A stretch of 53,959 nucleotides of DNA from Hafnia psychrotolerans (GTDB taxonomy: Bacteria > Pseudomonadota > Gammaproteobacteria > Enterobacterales > Enterobacteriaceae), in assembly GCF_014639435.1 (NCBI RefSeq), contig NZ_BMFZ01000016.1:1-53959 (forward strand). The letters are read 5' to 3'. Positions 33,588 through 43,299 of this stretch are shown here, one piece after another. The first letter of the stretch is position 1, and the number at the start of each line of letters is the position of its first letter. A model generated the notes under the pieces. It searched no databases and was not told the origin of the DNA. It was given only the letters and a program-made list of their open reading frames with translations. The translations under genes were made by a program, and so were the position numbers.

Positions 33588-35039
33588 TTAACTGTAAGCC
33601 GCGAGTGCATCACGCATGCCACGGTCCTGAATTGCCTGTAACTGTTCGGTCACTTTTTCATTCAGACCGGGCACAGTATTCAGGTCAAGCCCCCAATGCT
33701 GTTCATCAGCGAGGGCCGTTTCCACCAGGCTACTTAGGGTAAGTTCACCACGGCGGACTTCACTCCACAGTGAAGAAAACAGGCTCAGCCACTGGGCGTC
33801 ATCCTGTAATGGGAATATTTCGCCGTTACGCTCACCTCGATAAAACGCCAGCAACGCGGCCAGCGCAAAGGTTAAACGTGGTGGTAATAGGCCATTCTTC
33901 TGCTGGCTGGCCAGTAGCTGCGGCAGAATACGGGTACGGAATTTGGTCATGCCGTTAAGAGCAATCGACAGCAACTGATGCTGAATAAACGGGTTGCGGA
34001 AACGGCTCAATACCGCCTGCGCAAATGACGCCAGTTCGGCTTGCGGCAAGTTCAGCACCGGTGAGATCTCTTCGGCGATCGCCAGTTCAACAAAGCGGCT
34101 GATTTGTGGGTCATTCATCGCTTCGCCTACCGTGTCCAGCCCGGCAAGAAATGCCACTGGCACCAGAGCGGTATGTGCACCGTTGAGGATAGCCACTTTG
34201 CGTTCTTTGTAGGGTTTGATGTCATCAACCAACAGGATATTCAGCGGCAGTTTGTCCAGACGCAGTTCCTGCGCCAGACTTTTCGGTCCCTGAATAACAA
34301 ACAAGTAGAAGTGTTCAGCACTGTCGAAGAAACTGTCCTGATAACCCAGCTCGGTCTGCAGGCTATCGACTTCACTGCGCGGATAGCCGGTCACAATGCG
34401 ATCCACCAGCGTCGAACAGAAGGTGTTATGCGCGAGCAGCCACTGGTTGAAAGCCGCAGGCAAGGCCCACTCACTCGCATAACGCTGCACCAGTTCCAGC
34501 AGTTTCTCACCGTTGTAGTCGATCAGTTCGCACGGCAGCAGTACCCAACCTTTATCAGTTGCACCGGCAAAATGCGTGAAGCGTTCGAACAGCAAGCGGG
34601 TCAGTTTAGCCGGGAAACTGGCCGGTGGGGCATCGTCAAAACGATCGCCTTCCACGTAGCTGATACCCGCTTCGGTGGTGTTGGAGAAAACAAAACGGAT
34701 GTCCGGATTATGCGCCAGCGCCAGATAGTCATCGAACTGATGGTAAATATCGATTTCACGATTCACTGAGCGGATCACGCGCGTATCTCGCACGCGGTCA
34801 CCTTGCTCATTCAGGCCACTGATGATGGTGGTGTAAAGGCCATCCTGTTCATTCAGTGAAGGCGGGAAATCACTGTTGATCGGGCGCACAATCACGATAC
34901 CGGCATTCAGATCAGTATGTTCGTTTAGCAGATCAATCTGCCAGTCCACAAACGCACGCAGGAAATTGCCTTCACCAAACTGAATGATTTTTTCCGGAAA
35001 ATCACGTCCGGGGAAATCACGACGGTTTAACCTTTGCAT
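33588..35039 (-). CDS. uxaB: Tagaturonate reductase (altronate oxidoreductase)
   Basis: A 483-residue NADH-dependent polyol-dehydrogenase-family enzyme reducing tagaturonate to altronate. [16 protein letters not shown] holds the nucleotide-binding start; the C-terminal domain includes [17 protein letters not shown] with the catalytic lysine region of long-chain mannitol dehydrogenases. Middle gene of uxaCBA; a 146-base gap with a hairpin separates it from uxaC. In E. coli uxaB lies apart from uxaCA, so here the pathway is one unit. Confidence 0.96.
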   Translation of the reverse strand: MQRLNRRDFPGRDFPEKIIQFGEGNFLRAFVDWQIDLLNEHTDLNAGIVIVRPINSDFPPSLNEQDGLYTTIISGLNEQGDRVRDTRVIRSVNREIDIYHQFDDYLALAHNPDIRFVFSNTTEAGISYVEGDRFDDAPPASFPAKLTRLLFERFTHFAGATDKGWVLLPCELIDYNGEKLLELVQRYASEWALPAAFNQWLLAHNTFCSTLVDRIVTGYPRSEVDSLQTELGYQDSFFDSAEHFYLFVIQGPKSLAQELRLDKLPLNILLVDDIKPYKERKVAILNGAHTALVPVAFLAGLDTVGEAMNDPQISRFVELAIAEEISPVLNLPQAELASFAQAVLSRFRNPFIQHQLLSIALNGMTKFRTRILPQLLASQQKNGLLPPRLTFALAALLAFYRGERNGEIFPLQDDAQWLSLFSSLWSEVRRGELTLSSLVETALADEQHWGLDLNTVPGLNEKVTEQLQAIQDRGMRDALAAYS

Positions 35040-35149
35040 CTCACACTCACCTTAAATTTACGCAAACGCCGGTCTTTGAAAGCGGTTCACGCCCCATCAC
35101 CGTCGTGTTCAGAAGAAATTATTGATCTGGATAATAATTTTTTAGGCTC

Positions 35150-35177
35150 CGCCGGGCGCGGCACACCACACCCGGCG
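35150..35177. repeat. Hairpin between uxaC and uxaB
   Basis: CGCCGGG and CCCGGCG form a 7-bp GC-rich stem with a 14-base loop just past the uxaC stop. On the minus strand a T-rich run follows some way on (AAAATTATTAT region), so it may cause partial termination or stabilise the uxaC message. Confidence 0.45.
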
Positions 35178-35185
35178 CGTTTTAC

Positions 35186-36598
35186 TCAGTTCAATTTAAT
35201 GGCGAAATACTCTTTCGCATTATCGAAACAGATGTTCTTAACCATGTTGCCCAACAGCGCCATATCATTGGGCGCTTCGCCATCTTCTACCCAGCGGCCA
35301 ATCATCTGGCACAGGATGCGGCGAAAATATTCATGACGTGTATAGGACAAGAAACTACGGCTGTCGGTCAGCATCCCCACGAAGCGGCTCAGCAAGCCCA
35401 GATTAGCGAGCTGCGTCATCTGGCGCTGCATGCCGTCTTTTTGATCGTTGAACCACCAGCCAGCACCAAACTGAATCTTGCCCGGCATCCCTTCGCCCTG
35501 GAAGTTACCGACCATGGTGCCGATGACCTCGTTATCACGCGGATTAAGGCAGTACAGAATCGTTTTTGGTAAACCGCCGGCCATGCCCTGCGCACCGAGC
35601 AATTTGGACAGTGGTTCTGCCAGCGGTTGGTCATTAATGGAGTCGAAGCCCACGTCTGCACCGATCAGGTGGAACATGCGGGTATTGTTATTACGCAACG
35701 CACCGATGTGGTACTGCTGTACCCATTCACGGCGTTGATATTCTGAAGCCAGATAAAGCAGCACGCCGGTTTTAAACTGGGCGATTTCTTCTTTGTTGGG
35801 CATCGTGCCGCTCAGGCGACGGGATAAAATACCGTCCAGCGTTGCATCATCAGCTTCGCCATACACCACAACGTCCAGCGCATGGTCGGACACTTTGCAA
35901 CCATGCGCTGCGAAGTGGTCCAGACGCTTTTTCAGTGCATCACATAGATCGCTGAAGCGGGTAATGGAGACGTCGGCGGTCGCTTCCAGTTTCTTCATGT
36001 AATCATTGAAGCTCTCAGCTTCAATGTTGAAAGCTTTGTCCGGGCGCCAGCTTGGTAACACTTTGACGTCAAAATGGGTGTCCTGAGCCACGGCTTGGTG
36101 ATGTTCCAGCGAATCGATTGGGTCGTCGGTGGTACCGACCAATTTCACGTTCATCTGTTTCATGATGCCGCGCGCGCTGAAGCTCTTCTGCGCCAGCAAT
36201 TCGTTGCCGCGATCCCAGATTTCCGACGCTGTCGTCGGTGACAGTAATTTACCGGTAATGCCAAACGGACGGCGAAGTTCAAGATGCGTCCAGATATAGA
36301 GCGGATTACCTATGGTATGTGGAACGGTCGCAGCCCAGGCATCAAACTTCTCACGATCGCTGGCATCACCGGTACACATGCGTTCAGGCACACCATTGGT
36401 ACGCATGGCACGCCATTTATAGTGATCACCTTTCAGCCAAATGTCATACATGTTCTTGAATTGATAGTCCTGCGCGATCTGTTCCGGCGGCAGGTGACAG
36501 TGGTAGTCAAAAATCGGCTGGTCTTTTGCATAGTCATGATAAAGCCGACGCGCGGTCTCGCTGTCGAGCAGGAAATCTTCGGTTAAAAACTGCGCCAT
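35186..36598 (-). CDS. uxaC: Glucuronate / galacturonate isomerase
   Basis: A 470-residue amidohydrolase-fold enzyme turning D-glucuronate and D-galacturonate into fructuronate and tagaturonate. The metal-binding [13 protein letters not shown] is near residues 29-41. ATG at complement 36596-36598 gives the E. coli length and follows GTGAGGA; the longer reading frame to 36682 is rejected. First gene of uxaCBA, divergent from exuT across 457 bases with ExuR and CRP sites. Confidence 0.97.
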   Translation of the reverse strand: MAQFLTEDFLLDSETARRLYHDYAKDQPIFDYHCHLPPEQIAQDYQFKNMYDIWLKGDHYKWRAMRTNGVPERMCTGDASDREKFDAWAATVPHTIGNPLYIWTHLELRRPFGITGKLLSPTTASEIWDRGNELLAQKSFSARGIMKQMNVKLVGTTDDPIDSLEHHQAVAQDTHFDVKVLPSWRPDKAFNIEAESFNDYMKKLEATADVSITRFSDLCDALKKRLDHFAAHGCKVSDHALDVVVYGEADDATLDGILSRRLSGTMPNKEEIAQFKTGVLLYLASEYQRREWVQQYHIGALRNNNTRMFHLIGADVGFDSINDQPLAEPLSKLLGAQGMAGGLPKTILYCLNPRDNEVIGTMVGNFQGEGMPGKIQFGAGWWFNDQKDGMQRQMTQLANLGLLSRFVGMLTDSRSFLSYTRHEYFRRILCQMIGRWVEDGEAPNDMALLGNMVKNICFDNAKEYFAIKLN

Positions 36599-36811
36599 CT
36601 TAGGTTCCTCACCTTGAATTCGTTTCTGGTTATCGCTTGCTGATGCGAAGTTATCACACCAATTAAAGTCATCGTCCAGCACTATTTAACACCTTTACAG
36701 GACTAGACAATGTTACAGACATCATAAAAAAATCATTATCACGTTGAAAATAATCAAATTACTTAATTCATCACATTGATATCTATTATCCATACATTCT
36801 TAATGTGTTTT

Positions 36812-36827
36812 TGTGATGTCATTCAAA
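36812..36827 (+). promoter_or_regulatory. CRP site between uxaC and exuT
   Basis: TGTGATGTCATTCAAA fits TGTGA-N6-TCACA with one mismatch. Its place between divergent hexuronate genes agrees with catabolite control of these genes in E. coli. Confidence 0.55.
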
Positions 36828-36831
36828 TTTT

Positions 36832-36849
36832 AAATCTGTATGACAAGTT
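36832..36849 (+). promoter_or_regulatory. ExuR box between uxaC and exuT
   Basis: AAATCTGTATGACAAGTT agrees with the ExuR/UxuR consensus AAATTGGTATACCAATTT at 13 of 18 positions. It lies 5 bases from the CRP site. Confidence 0.5.
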
Positions 36850-36866
36850 ATCTTTAGCTCGCCCCA

Positions 36867-36910
36867 ACAAAAGCGTGAGTGAAGACCTGCCACATCACTC
36901 ACGCTTTTGT
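36867..36910. repeat. Perfect 15-bp palindrome upstream of exuT
   Basis: ACAAAAGCGTGAGTG and its exact complement CACTCACGCTTTTGT enclose 14 bases. It ends in CTTTTGT on the plus strand but without a real T-run. It could insulate the divergent genes, end a short transcript, or be an interspersed repeat. Confidence 0.6.
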
Positions 36911-36960
36911 CCGGGACACTGGGGTAACAAAAGCAGGGTAGCCAAATAACGCACTTATTA

Positions 36961-37006
36961 GCAGCACATTGAGCCCCGCCCTAAGCGGCGGCGCTCAATG
37001 TGCTGC
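36961..37006. repeat. Long GC-rich hairpin in the exuT leader
   Basis: GCAGCACATTGAGC and its complement GCTCAATGTGCTGC (14 bp) flank an inner CCGCC/GGCGG pairing, giving an almost continuous stem of about 19 bp. It lies 49 bases before the exuT start, so it is probably within the leader or blocks entry to it. Confidence 0.6.
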
Positions 37007-37055
37007 GGCCGCAAACATGCCGCCAATGCCGGATTATTTATTGGGAGAGAGTTAA

Positions 37056-38348
37056 ATGGGTAAGATCAAAGGGTTACGCTGGTACATGATCGGACTGGTA
37101 ACAGTCGGTACTGTATTAGGCTATTTAACACGTAACGCCATAGCTGCTGCAGCACCGACGCTGATGAGCCAACTCAACATTAGCACTCAGCAATATTCTT
37201 ATATTATCGCCGCCTATTCCGCTTGCTATACCATCATGCAGCCGGTTGCCGGTTACATCCTTGATGTCATGGGCACGAAAGTCGGTTATGCCATGTTTGC
37301 TATCATGTGGGCGCTGTTTTGTATGGCGACGGCATTGGCCAGCAGCTGGGGCGGTCTGGCGATTGCCCGCGGTGCGGTCGGTATGGCCGAAGCGGCGATG
37401 ATCCCGGCCGGCCTGAAAGCCAGCAGCGAATGGTTCCCAGCCAAGGAACGCTCGATTGCCGTCGGCTACTTTAACGTCGGTTCTTCTATCGGCGGGATGA
37501 TTGCGCCACCGCTGGTTGTCTGGTGCATTCTCGTGCACAGCTGGCAACTTGCTTTCATTATTACCGGTGCCCTCAGCCTGGTCTGGGCTATTTGCTGGTT
37601 AGTGTTCTACAAACACCCTAAAGACCAGAAGAAACTCAGCGAAACTGAACGCGAATATATTCTTGGTGGACAGGAAGCACAGCATCAGACCACCAACGGC
37701 AAGAAAATGTCTGCCTGGCAGATCTTGCGTAACCGCCAGTTCTGGGGTATTGCGCTGCCACGTTTCCTGGCCGAGCCAGCCTGGGGGACATTCAACGCCT
37801 GGATCCCTCTGTTTATGTTCAAAGCCTATGGCTTCGACCTGAAACACATCGCCATGTTTGCCTGGATGCCAATGCTCTTTGCAGACTTAGGCTGCGTCGT
37901 CGGTGGGTATCTGCCGCCACTGTTCCAGAAATATTTCAAGGTTAACCTGATCGTCTCACGCAAAATGGTCGTCACTATGGGGGCAGTATTGATGATTGGC
38001 CCCGGAATGATTGGCCTATTCACCAGCCCTTACGCGGCGATTGCTTTGCTGTGCGTCGGCGGATTTGCACACCAGTCACTTTCCGGTGCGTTGATCACTC
38101 TCTCTTCAGACGTGTTTGGCCGTAACGAAGTCGCCACCGCCAACGGACTGACGGGGATGGCAGCATGGACAGCCAGCACAATGTTTGCTCTGGTAGTAGG
38201 TGCTCTGGCCGATACCTTGGGCTTCAGTCCGCTGTTTGCTGCGCTTTCAGTGTTCGATCTGCTAGGTGCCATCGTCATCTGGACCGTTCTGCAGAATCGT
38301 TCAGCGGTGGAACCTCTCGCTCAGCCTTTGCAACCCGCAAAAATCTAA
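37056..38348 (+). CDS. exuT: Hexuronate transporter ExuT (MFS)
   Basis: A 430-residue inner-membrane major-facilitator symporter for galacturonate and glucuronate. Starts MGKIKGLRWYMIGLVTVGTVLGYL; about 12 transmembrane helices in two halves joined by a cytoplasmic loop near 195-220 (EREYILGGQEAQHQTTNGK). The anion:cation symporter-type motif region WFPAKERSIAVGYFNVGSS is present. Divergent from uxaC; followed by a terminator and exuR. Confidence 0.95.
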   Translation: MGKIKGLRWYMIGLVTVGTVLGYLTRNAIAAAAPTLMSQLNISTQQYSYIIAAYSACYTIMQPVAGYILDVMGTKVGYAMFAIMWALFCMATALASSWGGLAIARGAVGMAEAAMIPAGLKASSEWFPAKERSIAVGYFNVGSSIGGMIAPPLVVWCILVHSWQLAFIITGALSLVWAICWLVFYKHPKDQKKLSETEREYILGGQEAQHQTTNGKKMSAWQILRNRQFWGIALPRFLAEPAWGTFNAWIPLFMFKAYGFDLKHIAMFAWMPMLFADLGCVVGGYLPPLFQKYFKVNLIVSRKMVVTMGAVLMIGPGMIGLFTSPYAAIALLCVGGFAHQSLSGALITLSSDVFGRNEVATANGLTGMAAWTASTMFALVVGALADTLGFSPLFAALSVFDLLGAIVIWTVLQNRSAVEPLAQPLQPAKI

Positions 38349-38359
38349 TATCTCTATTT

Positions 38360-38385
38360 AGCCCGGAAAATAATCCGGGCTTTTT
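38360..38385 (+). terminator. Terminator after exuT
   Basis: AGCCCGGA, loop AAATAA and TCCGGGCT are followed by TTTT. Confidence 0.88.
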
Positions 38386-38452
38386 CGTTTTGATCACTTT
38401 AATGGCGATTTCTGCCAGGTCTTCGACGGTGCAACCGTCTTGCGTTCCTCGT

Positions 38453-38470
38453 ATACTGGTATAACAAGTT
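38453..38470 (+). promoter_or_regulatory. ExuR box upstream of exuR
   Basis: ATACTGGTATAACAAGTT fits AAATTGGTATACCAATTT at 14 of 18 positions, with the central TGGTATA intact. It implies autoregulation of exuR. Confidence 0.6.
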
Positions 38471-38560
38471 TCACCCCGGCAGGCGATGTACCCGGGTGAA
38501 TGATCGCTGTCATTCAACGAATTTTTATCGCTTCCGTTTACATCAATGAAGAGTAAATCC

Positions 38561-39355
38561 ATGGAACCTACTGAAACCAGACGTCTGTATCAACAACTGG
38601 CAGCCACGCTTAAGGAGAGAATTGAGGGTGGCGTTTATCCCGTCGGCGAAAAATTACCGGCCGAGCGCCTGATTTCGGAAGAGATGAACGTCAGCCGCAC
38701 TGTGGTGCGTGAAGCGATAATCATGCTAGAGGTAGAGGGTTATGTTGAAGTGCGTAAGGGTTCCGGCATTCATGTGATGTCCAACCAGCAAAAGCATCTG
38801 GTTATGACCGACAGCAGCCTGGAATTTGGCGAAGCCGGTCCATTCGAGCTATTACAAGCGCGCCAACTGATAGAAAGTAATATTGCTGAATTTGCCGCCA
38901 CACAGGTGACCAAACAAGACATCATACGTTTGATGGAAATTCAGGAACAAGCCCGTCAGGAAGACCGCTTCCGCGATTCCGAGTGGGATCTGAAGTTCCA
39001 CGTTCAGGTGGCGCAATCCACGCAGAACAGCGCGATGGCGAGCATTGTCGAGAAGATGTGGAGTCAGCGCCGCCAGAATCCTTATTGGCGCAAGTTGCAC
39101 GAGCATATCGACGCGAAGTCGATCGAAAGCTGGTGCGAAGATCATGACGAGATCCTCAAGGCGCTGATCCGCAGGGATCCACATGCGGCCAAACTGGCGA
39201 TGTGGCAGCATCTGGAAAATACCAAGCAAATGCTGTTCCGTGCCACCAGCGATGATTTCGAGTTCAATGTCGATCGCTATCTCTATTCCGAAAATCCGGT
39301 CGTCCACCTTGATAGCCCCGCGCTGCATCTCTCTTCTACGACGAACAACAAATAA
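38561..39355 (+). CDS. exuR: Hexuronate repressor ExuR (GntR/FadR)
   Basis: A 264-residue repressor of exuT, uxaCBA and itself; hexuronates are the inducers. N-terminal winged helix (1-75; [23 protein letters not shown]) and C-terminal FCD ligand domain with likely metal ligands in FHVQVA and histidines in [21 protein letters not shown] 38561 matches the E. coli N-terminus ([13 protein letters not shown]); the in-frame ATG 15 bases upstream is less likely. Confidence 0.95.
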   Translation: MEPTETRRLYQQLAATLKERIEGGVYPVGEKLPAERLISEEMNVSRTVVREAIIMLEVEGYVEVRKGSGIHVMSNQQKHLVMTDSSLEFGEAGPFELLQARQLIESNIAEFAATQVTKQDIIRLMEIQEQARQEDRFRDSEWDLKFHVQVAQSTQNSAMASIVEKMWSQRRQNPYWRKLHEHIDAKSIESWCEDHDEILKALIRRDPHAAKLAMWQHLENTKQMLFRATSDDFEFNVDRYLYSENPVVHLDSPALHLSSTTNNK

Positions 39356-39762
39356 CGCCCCATGTTCACAGCAGGCTATTTTTCACAGCCTGCTGATTTC
39401 CACAAACAACGCCGCACTCTCTGGATTTAATCCGCTTCCTGAAATGAACGTTTCTAAATAAAAGTTTTCTTAAATAAAAGATTCTGAAAAAATATTTCCA
39501 CGATTCCTGTCAGCCCACTGTCGAGTTGTGTCAGCGAGTGTAAAAGCACGACCTGACGGGGGTAGCACGCTTATATCATTCGGTTTTAACCGCTATATTT
39601 ATCTGTCTCAGCGTCGGGGGGTTTGTTACAATTCGCCCACTTCTGTTCCCCTTACCGCCATGGAAAGGCGTACTTATCGGCCGGGTTATTCTGCGTTGAG
39701 CCTTACTGCTCCGTATTCATTCTGGTCGGTTAACTGAAAATTATGGAGTTTCGCTAAAGTAC
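39356..39762. other. exuR-yqjA intergenic region
   Basis: 407 bases. A 9-bp hairpin (CAGCAGGCT / AGCCTGCTG, 39369-39395) after exuR may terminate transcription though no T-run follows. The rest should hold the yqjA promoter; TACAAT at 39628-39633 is a possible -10, but no convincing -35 is seen. Short reading frames here look like noise. Confidence 0.5.
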
Positions 39763-40446
39763 ATGGAAATCATTAGTTCACTCATTGATGCCCTCTGGCA
39801 ACAAGATTACGAAACCCTGGCCAACCCTTCGATGGTTTGGACACTGTATATCATTCTATTTTTGATTATTTTTCTGGAAAATGGCCTGCTCCCCGCGGCT
39901 TTTCTTCCTGGTGACAGCCTATTGATTCTGGTGGGCGTCCTGATCGCAAAAGATGCTATGGGCTTCCCGTTGACTATTTTCCTGCTGACGACGGCTGCCA
40001 GTCTGGGCTGCTGGCTAAGTTATATTCAGGGAAAATGGCTGGGGAATACGCGAGTGGTGCAAGGCTGGCTGGCCCATCTCCCGGTGCAATATCACGAACG
40101 TGCACACAACCTCTTCCACAAACATGGCCTGTCTGCATTGCTGGCGGGTCGCTTTCTGGCGTTTGTTCGCACATTGCTGCCCACCATTGCCGGGTTGTCA
40201 GGGCTCAATAATGCCCGTTTCCAATTCTTCAACTGGATAAGCGGCTTGCTGTGGGTGCTGATCCTGACAACATTCGGCTACTTTATCGGTAAAACCCCGT
40301 TTTTCCTTAAATACGAAGATCAACTGATGAACGGCCTTATGTTGTTGCCGTTATTGCTGTTGGTTGGCGGTTTAGGTGGCTCATTACTGTTGCTGTGGCG
40401 TAAAAAACAAGCTGACCGTCTAAAAAAAGGCAATAAAGCGCCGTGA
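39763..40446 (+). CDS. yqjA: DedA-family membrane protein YqjA
   Basis: A 227-residue polytopic inner-membrane protein of the DedA/SNARE-associated superfamily, linked in E. coli to proton-motive-force maintenance, alkaline and osmotic stress tolerance and lipid transport. Family features: [20 protein letters not shown] (with an acidic residue in the first helix) and [23 protein letters not shown] with the conserved arginines. Overlaps the following mzrA frame, the E. coli operon pair. Confidence 0.93.
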   Translation: MEIISSLIDALWQQDYETLANPSMVWTLYIILFLIIFLENGLLPAAFLPGDSLLILVGVLIAKDAMGFPLTIFLLTTAASLGCWLSYIQGKWLGNTRVVQGWLAHLPVQYHERAHNLFHKHGLSALLAGRFLAFVRTLLPTIAGLSGLNNARFQFFNWISGLLWVLILTTFGYFIGKTPFFLKYEDQLMNGLMLLPLLLLVGGLGGSLLLLWRKKQADRLKKGNKAP

Positions 40447-40451
40447 GAATC

Positions 40452-40829
40452 ATGTTGATGAAACGCTCAATATTGTGGCCAGTCACATTGCTGAGCCTGC
40501 TGCTGGTTGCAACCATTGTGGGGTTCGCTTTCTCACACATGCCTCATTCAAGCAATGCCCTGCAGCTACGCCCTTCCCGTGCTGGCGTGGTCATGCCCGA
40601 TGGTTTTTATGTCTATCAGAGTCTGAGTCAACGCGGCATTCGCATTCAAAGTATTACCTCGGAAGAGGATGGTCTGATTGTGGCGCTGGATTCCAGCGAA
40701 CAGCGCATTCTGGCAGAGCATGCCTTGCAGGACATTTTTCCCATGGGATTCTCGGTCAAACGTTGTGAACCGCCAAAGCGTCATCTCTGGGTACAAAAAA
40801 TCACTCGTGACCAGTTGAAACTCGGCTGA
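40452..40829 (+). CDS. mzrA: EnvZ/OmpR modulator MzrA
   Basis: About 125 residues: one N-terminal transmembrane helix (SILWPVTLLSLLLVATIVGF) and a periplasmic domain with PDGFYVYQSLSQRGIRIQSI. In E. coli MzrA binds EnvZ and links the CpxA/R and EnvZ/OmpR systems. Start is uncertain: GTG 40443 (overlapping the yqjA stop), ATG 40452 or ATG 40458 are all in frame; no strong ribosome-binding site separates them. Confidence 0.88.
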   Translation: MLMKRSILWPVTLLSLLLVATIVGFAFSHMPHSSNALQLRPSRAGVVMPDGFYVYQSLSQRGIRIQSITSEEDGLIVALDSSEQRILAEHALQDIFPMGFSVKRCEPPKRHLWVQKITRDQLKLG

Positions 40830-40877
40830 CGCCCTTCGCGCTTTCGGAATCCTCCCTTAAGCGTTTCTAATATTCGC

Positions 40878-40886
40878 TGGTATAAT
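40878..40886 (+). promoter_or_regulatory. Extended -10 promoter upstream of yqjC
   Basis: TGGTATAAT is an exact extended -10 element about 95 bases before the yqjC start. No clear -35 is needed or seen. Confidence 0.5.
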
Positions 40887-40980
40887 CTCATCTGTAATAC
40901 TCGACGTATTATACGCATCACTCAAGGCGCTCTATGGAAGATGCGCCCCGCGTTTCATAATGACTAAGGAAGACCCTCTC

Positions 40981-41358
40981 ATGAAATGGCATTTATTCAC
41001 ACTGACCGTGCTACCCGTTCTCGCGTTTTCCAGCGCTGTTTTTGCTGCACCGCAACCCGAAAGTTGTTTGACTAAACAGCAGGAAATTCAAACGCAGCTT
41101 GATTATGCTTACCAGCATAATAATAAAAATCAGATCAGCGGATTACAGAAAGCCCTTAGCGAAAACAAAGCGCATTGTACCGATGCAGGCCTGAAGGCTG
41201 AAAATGCACGCCACGTCGCCGAAAAAAAGCATAAAGTTAAGCAACGTGAATATGAGCTGAAAGAAGCTCAAACAAAGGGTGATAATAATAAGATCGCCCA
41301 GAAACAGAAAAAACTAGACCAAGCCAAGTCTGAATTACAAGAAGCACAGGGCCAGTAA
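40981..41358 (+). CDS. yqjC: DUF1090 periplasmic protein YqjC
   Basis: A 125-residue exported protein. Signal peptide MKWHLFTLTVLPVLAFSSAVFA, mature part rich in Lys, Glu, Gln and Ala that forms coiled coil (ENARHVAEKKHKVKQREYEL). Two cysteines in the mature region could form a disulphide. ATG 40981 follows AGGAAG by about 8 bases and gives a clean signal peptide. First gene of the yqjC-D-E-K cluster; the E. coli protein is of unknown function. Confidence 0.85.
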   Translation: MKWHLFTLTVLPVLAFSSAVFAAPQPESCLTKQQEIQTQLDYAYQHNNKNQISGLQKALSENKAHCTDAGLKAENARHVAEKKHKVKQREYELKEAQTKGDNNKIAQKQKKLDQAKSELQEAQGQ

Positions 41359-41506
41359 CCCCTTTGTATCAATACAGATTTTTAACGGTACATGGCGGAT
41401 TGTTTTATCCCTTACTGAGTTGCTATTCACCTATTCATAGTTGCGCTCAGCCAGATATCCGCTATGTTAAAAGTTCGCATCAGTTAACGTATGGAGTGAC
41501 TTAAAG

Positions 41507-41812
41507 ATGGCTAATAACACCACATCAGAACATCTGCGCGCAGAACTTAAATCATTGGCAGATACCCTGGAAGAAGTACTTCACACTTCTACTGACAAGC
41601 CCAAAGCTGAACTCGACAAGCTACGTGGCAAAGCAGAAAACCTGCTGAAAGATGCCCGTTCACGCCTGAGTGATACCGGCGACAAGCTCGCACATCATTC
41701 AAAAGAAATCGCGGACCGTGCTGACGATTACGTTCATGATAAACCCTGGACTGGCATTGGTATTGGTGCTGCCGTCGGCGTAGTGATTGGCGTCCTGTTA
41801 GCTCGCCGCTAA
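41507..41812 (+). CDS. yqjD: YqjD/ElaB-family membrane-anchored ribosome-binding protein
   Basis: A 101-residue DUF883 protein: amphipathic charged helix, then a C-terminal anchor GIGIGAAVGVVIGVLLARR. In E. coli YqjD binds stationary-phase ribosomes and tethers them to the inner membrane. GGAG lies about 10 bases before the ATG. yqjE starts 2 bases after the stop. Confidence 0.92.
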   Translation: MANNTTSEHLRAELKSLADTLEEVLHTSTDKPKAELDKLRGKAENLLKDARSRLSDTGDKLAHHSKEIADRADDYVHDKPWTGIGIGAAVGVVIGVLLARR

Positions 41813-41814
41813 TT

Positions 41815-42219
41815 ATGGCCGAACAATTAAAAACGCCGCCACAAGGACCGGGCAAAGGGATCCTCGACATAGCTCAACGGATCGTCACCATTCTGGTGGG
41901 GATTGTTGAAACGCGTGTCAGGTTGGCAGTCATTGAGTTGGAAGAGGAAAAGGCCAATATTTTCCAACTTCTTCTCATGGCTGGTATCACCCTTATTTTG
42001 ACTGCGTTCGGTTTGATGAGTTTGTTGGTTGTGCTGTTCTGGGCAATCGATCCCGCTTACCGATTGATAGCAATGGGAACGTCCACCGGAGTGCTGTTAT
42101 TTCTGGCGATAGTTCTGGGTGTCTGGACGCTGTCTAAAGCGAAACGTTCAACATTATTGAGCATGACGCGCAAACAGCTCGATACAGACCGCACATTGCT
42201 GGAAAAGGATGACGAATGA
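41815..42219 (+). CDS. yqjE: YqjE inner-membrane protein (phage holin family)
   Basis: A 134-residue protein with two transmembrane helices (LLLMAGITLILTAFGLMSLLVVLFW and a second near LLFLAIVLGVWTL), DUF1469/phage_holin_3_6 type. Translationally coupled to yqjD and overlapping yqjK by 4 bases (ATGA). Confidence 0.9.
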   Translation: MAEQLKTPPQGPGKGILDIAQRIVTILVGIVETRVRLAVIELEEEKANIFQLLLMAGITLILTAFGLMSLLVVLFWAIDPAYRLIAMGTSTGVLLFLAIVLGVWTLSKAKRSTLLSMTRKQLDTDRTLLEKDDE

Positions 42220-42500
42220 GCACGCCTGACCGCGTTATCGAAAAGGTAAAATTACTGCGTGAGATCGACCGTCAACGTGCCGAACTGGCGGGCGGGCGTC
42301 TCGAGTGGCTTGAAGCCACAGCAAGAATTGATCGCGGCTGGTTGAAGCTTGTTGATATGCGCAAATATCTGGTGCTCGGTTCCAGCGTCATGGCAATTTA
42401 CGGCATTCGCAACCCAAGCAGCGTTGTTCGCTGGTCGCGTCGGGCGTTTGGTCTCTGGGGTACGGTACAGCTTTTTCGCCGTCAATTTATGAAGCCTTAA
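42216..42500 (+). CDS. yqjK: YqjK-like protein
   Basis: A 94-residue basic protein with a short hydrophobic stretch (YLVLGSSVMAIYGI) and a conserved-looking start STPDRVIEKVKLLREIDRQRAEL. Overlaps yqjE by 4 bases, so coupled. Matches the E. coli yqjD-E-K gene order; function unknown. Confidence 0.87.
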   Translation: MSTPDRVIEKVKLLREIDRQRAELAGGRLEWLEATARIDRGWLKLVDMRKYLVLGSSVMAIYGIRNPSSVVRWSRRAFGLWGTVQLFRRQFMKP

Positions 42501-42804
42501 CCTTCATAACTCGCTAAAGATAAAGACATAACAATGCGCTTTCACTTGGTAAAGCGCCGATAAAAGAGGCCAGACTGATGCCTTCAGTTTGGCCTCTTTC
42601 TTTTTTATAATTCCCGGATTTAAATATGTAGTCAGCTACAATCTCAATTTATTTGATGTTAATAGACAGATTTACTTGCTAACAACATCGCCGCTTTGGA
42701 CTTACTATCTCGCCATCAACCTGACGCGGTAACGCAAAGGGATAATACCCGAACGTACCGTTAATACTTTCGCCCATTTGGGCGACACTTTCCCGGAGTC
42801 AAAG
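42501..42804. other. yqjK-yqjF intergenic region
   Basis: 304 bases. Apart from the terminator at 42563-42607 it contains AT-rich DNA (42605-42670) likely to carry the yqjF promoter. I see no exact promoter match and no small gene. Confidence 0.4.
42563..42607 (+). terminator. Terminator of the yqjCDEK transcript
   Basis: AAAGAGGCCAGACTGA pairs with TCAGTTTGGCCTCTTT (one mismatch, 5-base loop) and is followed by CTTTTTT. Confidence 0.9.
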
Positions 42805-43197
42805 ATGAACAAGGTAAATAACACTGTCCTGCTGATTGCACGTATTTTAATGCCCATTCTTTTTATCGTAGCAGGCTGGGGAAAAATTAATGGTTACACT
42901 GCAACCGCGGGTTATATGACATCCATGGGTGTCCCTAGTTTCTTCCTGCCACTGACCATTTTGCTGGAGTTCGGGGGCGGTCTGGCCATTCTTTTCGGCT
43001 TCCTGACCCGTACTACTGCCATCATCACTGCGGTGTTCACTATCCTGACCGCGCTTATCTTCCACACTGATTTCGCCGTTGAGATAAACCAGATGATGTT
43101 CATGAAAAATCTGTCTATCGCAGGTGGCTTTATGGCCCTGTTCGTTGCTGGCCCAGGTGCATTCAGCATCGACCGTCTGATTAAGAAAAACTGGTAA
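42805..43197 (+). CDS. yqjF: DoxX-family inner membrane protein YqjF
   Basis: A 130-residue protein with four hydrophobic helices (LLIARILMPILFIVAGWGKI; FFLPLTILLEFGGGLAILFGF; AIITAVFTILTALIF; FMALFVAGPGAFSI). E. coli YqjF has the same length. ATG 42805 follows CCGGAG by about 7 bases; the frame open from 42778 is not used. Role unclear, with quinone or thiol chemistry suspected in the family; YqjG encoded next acts on quinones. Confidence 0.9.
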   Translation: MNKVNNTVLLIARILMPILFIVAGWGKINGYTATAGYMTSMGVPSFFLPLTILLEFGGGLAILFGFLTRTTAIITAVFTILTALIFHTDFAVEINQMMFMKNLSIAGGFMALFVAGPGAFSIDRLIKKNW

Positions 43198-43299
43198 GCG
43201 CCCGCTCTGGGAATCTACCGCTATACTGAATGAGATGATGGGCGATGTGATTATTCACCTCGCCCTTTTTTATTTCTTATCGCTTATCTGTAAATCTCC

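Larger units (their letters stand above)
36599..37055. other. uxaC-exuT divergent regulatory region
   Basis: 457 bases without a gene. The uxaC-proximal half (36700-36840) is very AT-rich, as expected for promoters of both directions. It holds a CRP-like site, an ExuR-like box, and two large perfect hairpins on the exuT side, each listed separately. GGGAGAG precedes the exuT ATG by 6 bases. Confidence 0.7.

Noticed and set aside
35034-35336. Plus-strand frame across the uxaB-uxaC spacer
   Set aside because: It contains the intergenic hairpin and runs antisense into uxaC; no start signal.
39528-39737. 69-codon frame upstream of yqjA
   Set aside because: No ribosome-binding site, mixed composition, and it occupies the expected promoter region of yqjA.
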